This document shows, piece after piece, positions 55,752 to 64,000 of a stretch of DNA of 64,000 nucleotides. The notes below the pieces were generated by a model. The model worked only from the letters and a program-made list of their open reading frames with translations, did not search any database and was not told the DNA's origin. The position numbers and the translations under genes are program-made. The DNA is taken from positions 1-64,000 of the forward strand of contig NW_005434471.1 in NCBI RefSeq assembly GCF_000315625.1, written 5' to 3'. Numbering within the stretch: the stretch's first letter is position 1; every line of letters begins with the position of its first letter. The DNA is from Guillardia theta CCMP2712. Its lineage: Eukaryota; Cryptophyceae; Pyrenomonadales; Geminigeraceae.

Positions 55752-56302
55752 GAAGGAGGAGAAGAGGGCTGGAGGGAGCGGACCAGCGTATGCTGGTGAG
55801 GCGGATGGAGCGGGAGAGGAGGGCCGGGGGGGAGGAGGTCAGGACCATGGATTACGAGGAGCGGAGGGTTTCAAGTTTTGAAGGTAGAGGAGGTGGTGGG
55901 ATGTCAGGGATGCTGGGGCTGGTTGTGCTGCGGTGGTGTTGGGACTGACATGCTATCGGAGGACGGGGGAGCGGAGGGGCTTGGTGTCAGCAACCAGTAG
56001 GGCAGTAGCGAAACTAGGTCGCTTCGTATCATTTCAGGCTGGTTTATTTTTATCTTTAACCCAATAATGACCGGCTGAGGGGATGTAGATGCGACCTCTT
56101 GAGCCATCACAGTCTTAACTTGTGAAACCACTCGTGTTCGTTTCAACTAACCAGAAAAAAACATTTTTTTTCGATGATCGAGCAATTCTTCGGACGTGAT
56201 GAGTCAAGTCGACTTAATTTCTTACTCATCACTATGAGTGAATGTTAGTACTCGCCCGTGCCGTGGCAATCAGCAGCCGGCCCGTTCAGAATCGTGGCAG
56301 GA
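55752..56302. other. Intergenic, no convincing gene
   Basis: A purine-rich stretch (55750-55910, GGAGGAGAAGAGGG-like) is followed by mixed sequence. Frames are short and repetitive. The region is downstream of the AAA ATPase gene, which ends at 56303. Confidence 0.45.
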
Positions 56303-60769
<4,467 letters not shown>

Positions 60770-60944
60770 CCCGCACGACGTTGCAGTTGTGCTCGAGCTC
60801 GGCCAAACTCTTACCACTGACAACTTTCCTTCCTTTCCGGCCTCCCTCACCACAGATCTAGCGCATTCAGTCCGAAGAGAGTAGTAGGAAAGAAGTAGAA
60901 TGCAGGAAATATCAGAGAGGAGGAGTAGAGAGGAAGGGATCAGG

Positions 60945-61034
60945 AGGAGGAGGAGGAGGAGGAAGAAGAAGAAGAAGAAGAAGAAGAAGAAGAAGAAGAA
61001 GAAGAAGAAGAAGATGATGATGATGATGATGATG

Positions 61035-61116
<82 letters not shown>

Positions 61117-61150
61117 GGATGATGAGGATGTCGATGATGATGAGGAGGAG
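60945..61150. repeat. (GGA)(AGA)(GAT)n compound microsatellite
   Basis: GGA, then about fifteen AGA, then about 40 GAT triplets with a few GAGGAT interruptions. It lies between the AFG2-like gene and the small gene at 61604-61252, and gives false homopolymer proteins in all frames. Confidence 0.96.
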
Positions 61151-61251
61151 CAAGTAACAAGATTGTAGGAGAACGGAGAGGAAGATGGGCAGTGCGAGGA
61201 ACAGCGAGAAAGAAAGAATGCTATCATAAGAGGAGGGCTGGAGCCGAAATC

Positions 61252-61604
61252 TTACTTGAGCTCAGCCATGCTCTTTGTTCTTTCTGCAGCAGCATCCCCA
61301 GGTTGGAGCTTTCTCGCACCAGCGGCCAACAGGATTCTTTCACCCACCGCTATCCTCAGCCTGTCCGTCCAGTCACTCTCCCTTTCCATGGAGGCAACAA
61401 ACCAATCCTTCCTGCGCATCGTCGCGTGCGCAAGGAAGACTGTGGGGATGGAGTCGAAGCTAGCGGAGCGACCGGGGGCTCTGATAGAGGAGAAGGCAGA
61501 CCTGGGAGACGTGAGGAATAGGAGGTAGACAAAGGCTGCCCTGACCTGGTCCAATCAGCAGGAGCATTGGAGAAGGGGCTAGCTTTCTCTGCCTTCTTCG
61601 GCAT
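61252..61604 (-). CDS. Small two-exon protein of unknown function
   Basis: Exon 1 (61604-61546) encodes MPKKAEKASPFSNAPADWTR. A 44-nt GT-AG intron follows. Exon 2 encodes SAFSSIRAPGRSASFDSIPT, then VFLAHATMRRKDWFVASMER and RIAVGERILLAAGARKL, stop 61254-61252. Total length is about 103 residues. The good splice borders and non-repetitive composition support a real gene. A basic N-terminus might be a mitochondrial presequence. No family recognised. Confidence 0.55.
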
Positions 61605-61917
61605 CCTGATATCTTAGCTCTCAGAGGCTGCAACAATAAAGCGTGTCTTGGGGTTCGGATGTGTTATTTTCTGTCCGCTTCTCCCAGTCACCGCGGGCTG
61701 TTTGTGTGCATTTCCTGATTCCAAGTCAGCGGCCTGAGTCAACATCTTTTTAGATCCATCATCTCTCTTCTGCCACTCCTCTCATATCATGTACGTCATG
61801 CTCGTGTTGTTTTGTTTGCACTGTCGTATGACACTTTCACCTTCCCCTCTTCCCTTTGAGCCCAACATCGTCCAGAACTCGCTACGGTATTAGAAATGTC
61901 CTTGCTTCTCCCTCATG

Positions 61918-62015
61918 ATTAAGCTCCCTCCTCCCTCCTCCCTCCTCCCTCCTCCCTCCTCCCTCCTCCCTCCTCCCTCCTCCCTCCTCCCTCCTCCCTC
62001 CTCCCTCCTCCCTTC
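61918..62015. repeat. (CTCCCTC)n microsatellite
   Basis: About fourteen units of TCCCTCC lie just upstream of a GC-rich block at 62065-62130. Confidence 0.95.
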
Positions 62016-62144
62016 TCCGCACCATGACGGCGTTGCGACTATTCACCATGAGGATATTCACAGGGTGAGCGGCGCGGGCCCGGGCCGGCCGGCCCCACCC
62101 CAGGGGTCCCGGTGCCAGTTACTGGCGCGAAGATCGGGCGAGTG

Positions 62145-62230
62145 ACTCAAAGTTAAGTTAAAATTCAGTACTAGTACGAGCGCCATGACGACATCCGGCT
62201 CGTACTGATTTTAGCTTAACTTTGAGTAAA
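62145..62230. repeat. Hairpin copy of the ACTCAAAGTTAAGTTA family
   Basis: ACTCAAAGTTAAGTTAAAAT and on through TCAGTACTAGTACGAGC is followed 17 bases later by an inverse arm GCTCGTACTGATTTTAGCTT and AACTTTGAGT. The arms are about 30-36 bp with a few mismatches. Single arms occur at 17036 and 30384. It looks like a small foldback/MITE-like unit. Confidence 0.75.
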
Positions 62231-62584
62231 AGCTGCGGCCCGTTGCCACAGTTTGACTTTTATTGACAGCTGGCCGGCTGATCTTTTTCAGAGTTGCGCC
62301 GGCTGACTGCAAGTGACCCCCGGGAGTCCGAGGAGACGCCTCAGTGATTTAGTGGAGATAAAAGTCATAATAAAAGGATTAAAATGATATTAAGTTATCA
62401 TCAAGTTGCTTCTTTACTACCAGATTACCCTCTTGAGCCTGTTATCCGCCCTTCAACCAATCAGGCCCTCACCAGGTTCCTTCGCCCCCCCGCCCCCTTC
62501 CTCCCCGCTCTTCATCGCCCCTTCATCACCTCAGCCTCCTCCTCTCCTCATGGTGTTTCGTCGACTCTTGTCTGTACCCCGTGA

Positions 62585-63059
62585 TTGATCAAGTTCTCTG
62601 CCATGACGTCCTTCTCCCCCCCACCCCCTCCTTCCATTCGGTTTCAAAGCATTTGCTGGGGCCCTGTCGTCCTTGCACACTCCGTTCACCAGCACAGGGC
62701 TGTCGTCAACTTGACGGTGAAGAGCGATGGACGGGAGCTTCTCGACATCGTCTTCTTAGCTTGCATGAAGGCATCGGCAAGAAAGGCAGAGGCGAGAGGA
62801 GCTTACGAGTCCCACAACGACTGTGAGTAGCCATGAGACTCTTGGAAGCTGCCCAGTTTCATATTGCTCGGTTCCTTATCGTCACTTGCACAGTGATACT
62901 CTCTACGCACTCATTTTTCATCTCCTTGATAAAGCTTCTTCTTTGCTCTTTTGTGTCTGGACTGCAGACGGACTAGGGGACAGGGGGAGCGCTGCGTGCT
63001 GCGTGCGAGCAAGAAAGGAGCTCGCTTTATGCAATGCAAGAGAGCTCTGCCCTTTATGA
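62585..63059 (+). CDS. Possible small two-exon protein
   Basis: Exon 1 encodes MTSFSPPPPPSIRFQSICWG (in-frame ATG at 62603; another at 62585) and LTVKSDGRELLDIVFLACMK, ending at a GTGAGT donor at about 62822. After an intron of about 145 nt, exon 2 would encode GLGDRGSAACCVRARKELAL and stop near 63059. The first exon looks coding; the second is weak. No family recognised. Confidence 0.4.
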
Positions 63060-63300
63060 TCCTCGCGGTACTTGTCCTTCACTACCACATCCCCTTGCTC
63101 GATCATTTGTTTTATCATCCCTCCTCACCTGGCTGGATCTTACTCGGTCATCCATCTTCCGAATGACCTAAACCCTTGCAAACCGAGAACAACTCGAAGT
63201 AAGGGACAGCACTCAAAACGAGGCCTACCCTTGCTCGTCAACAAAGTCAGACCAAGGACTCAGAGGACTAGAAGCAAGTAGCAACTAGACGTGCTCGACA

Positions 63301-64000
63301 TGGCGGCGAGAGCTTCTTCTCAAGTAAGATTTGTAGATTCCCTCAGCCTTCGTAAGGATCAGTGTCTTCAACCAGAAAGGTCTTTTCTCTCCTCATGCTG
63401 TATGCCCCACTGTGTGATCCAGGGGAGATGCTTTGAGCATACTCTGTAGACGCCTACAACTCTGCTGCAGGCAGAATCCTCAGTACCAGTCTGAGTCGCG
63501 CGGCGAGGCGCATCGAACGTTTGACTCGGAGGACTAGGTGCCAAGTATCTTGCTCTACCACCAGAGCCATGAGATGGAGTCCGATCAAATGCATGTCGGC
63601 GTTCAGCATGAGGCTGCCGCCTACTGAGTCAGACGATGGAAGGAGAAGACTGAACAACAACTCTGGCAGAGCGGAGCCGTTTCAAAGAAACTTGAGCACA
63701 AACAAGTTGAACTGGTCAAGTCCCGGTCCTCCGAGTGATCGTATTGTCACGGTCTTCGAGCAGTGAAACCAGCGGGAATCTGACGGCAGTTATAGAGGTT
63801 TTTACCACGAGAATTACCAGCTGCTGAGCTTTACTACACGAGCAGGAGTCATACCACCACCCGTTGTGGGTCTTTCGGGTATCAATGACCCCCTGGTGCT
63901 ACAGCATTACTACAGCAGGGAGATTCCGCCCTTCACCTTTAAACACCCTGCCTTGACCTGCTCTCCTCCAGTCTCCCTCCGTCCTCCCTTGCCGCCGTGC
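63301..64000 (+). CDS. Possible 5' end of a gene running out of the window
   Basis: ATGGCGGCGAGAGCTTCTTC with a GTAAGA donor at 63324 begins a likely first exon (MAARASSQ). Later segments such as QNPQYQSESRGEAHRTFDSE (after an acceptor at 63469-63471) and SHEMESDQMHVGVQHEAAAY are protein-like, but I cannot link them in phase. The rest of the window to 64000 holds no other clear feature. Confidence 0.25.

Noticed and set aside
60912-61227. Long poly-His, poly-Ser, poly-Met, poly-Ile and poly-Lys open frames
   Set aside because: They are the six translations of one GGA/AGA/GAT microsatellite and have no flanking coding sequence.

Overview
This is the left end of a nuclear chromosome of a eukaryotic alga. 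It opens on about 40 copies of the plant-type telomere repeat read as CCCTAAA and continues inward through a nested subtelomere into gene-dense sequence. Genes have many small GT-AG introns, mostly 40-60 nt with some of 80-150 nt. At least three predicted proteins begin with a signal peptide or presequence, and two of these show the Ala-Phe junction typical of bipartite targeting to a red-derived secondary plastid. A microbial-type rhodopsin is also present. Together these suggest a cryptophyte of the Guillardia type. That is an inference; no marker gene proves it.

Layout. 1-7757 is subtelomere: terminal telomere array, a non-LTR retroelement lying in telomere repeats, a second related element cut off at an internal telomere array, a 2.4 kb element with terminal inverted repeats, and two more internal telomere tracts. 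8273-15099 holds a small multidrug resistance (SMR) transporter, COG8 of the Golgi tethering complex, and a secreted protein with a PAN-like segment and a Tudor/Agenet-like segment. 17680-28379 holds a coiled-coil protein, a plastid-targeted protein faintly resembling RelA/SpoT, a microbial rhodopsin whose retinal lysine is replaced by leucine, a membrane RING-finger protein and a conserved plastid protein. 31441-38479 holds a TKL-like kinase and Mediator subunit MED6. 41203-52394 holds CDT2 with a C-terminal PIP box, a MOV10/SDE3-type RNA helicase with a triplicated N-terminal module, and an armadillo-repeat protein. 56303-60769 is an AFG2/SPATA5-like double AAA ATPase whose second domain is interrupted by a 100-N gap and an unrelated cysteine-rich fragment. 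Three small uncertain genes end the window.

Intergenic DNA is unusual. GC-rich blocks (near 16.4, 24.8, 30.5, 44, 54.1 and 62.1 kb) alternate with C-rich pyrimidine blocks carrying variants of CACCCCACCC. A short motif, ACTCAAAGTTAAGTTA, recurs in these blocks and once forms a hairpin. Genes are independent transcription units. There is no operon, rRNA gene or CRISPR array, and I recognised no tRNA gene. All exon joins are my own reading of splice sites and frames, without transcript data.
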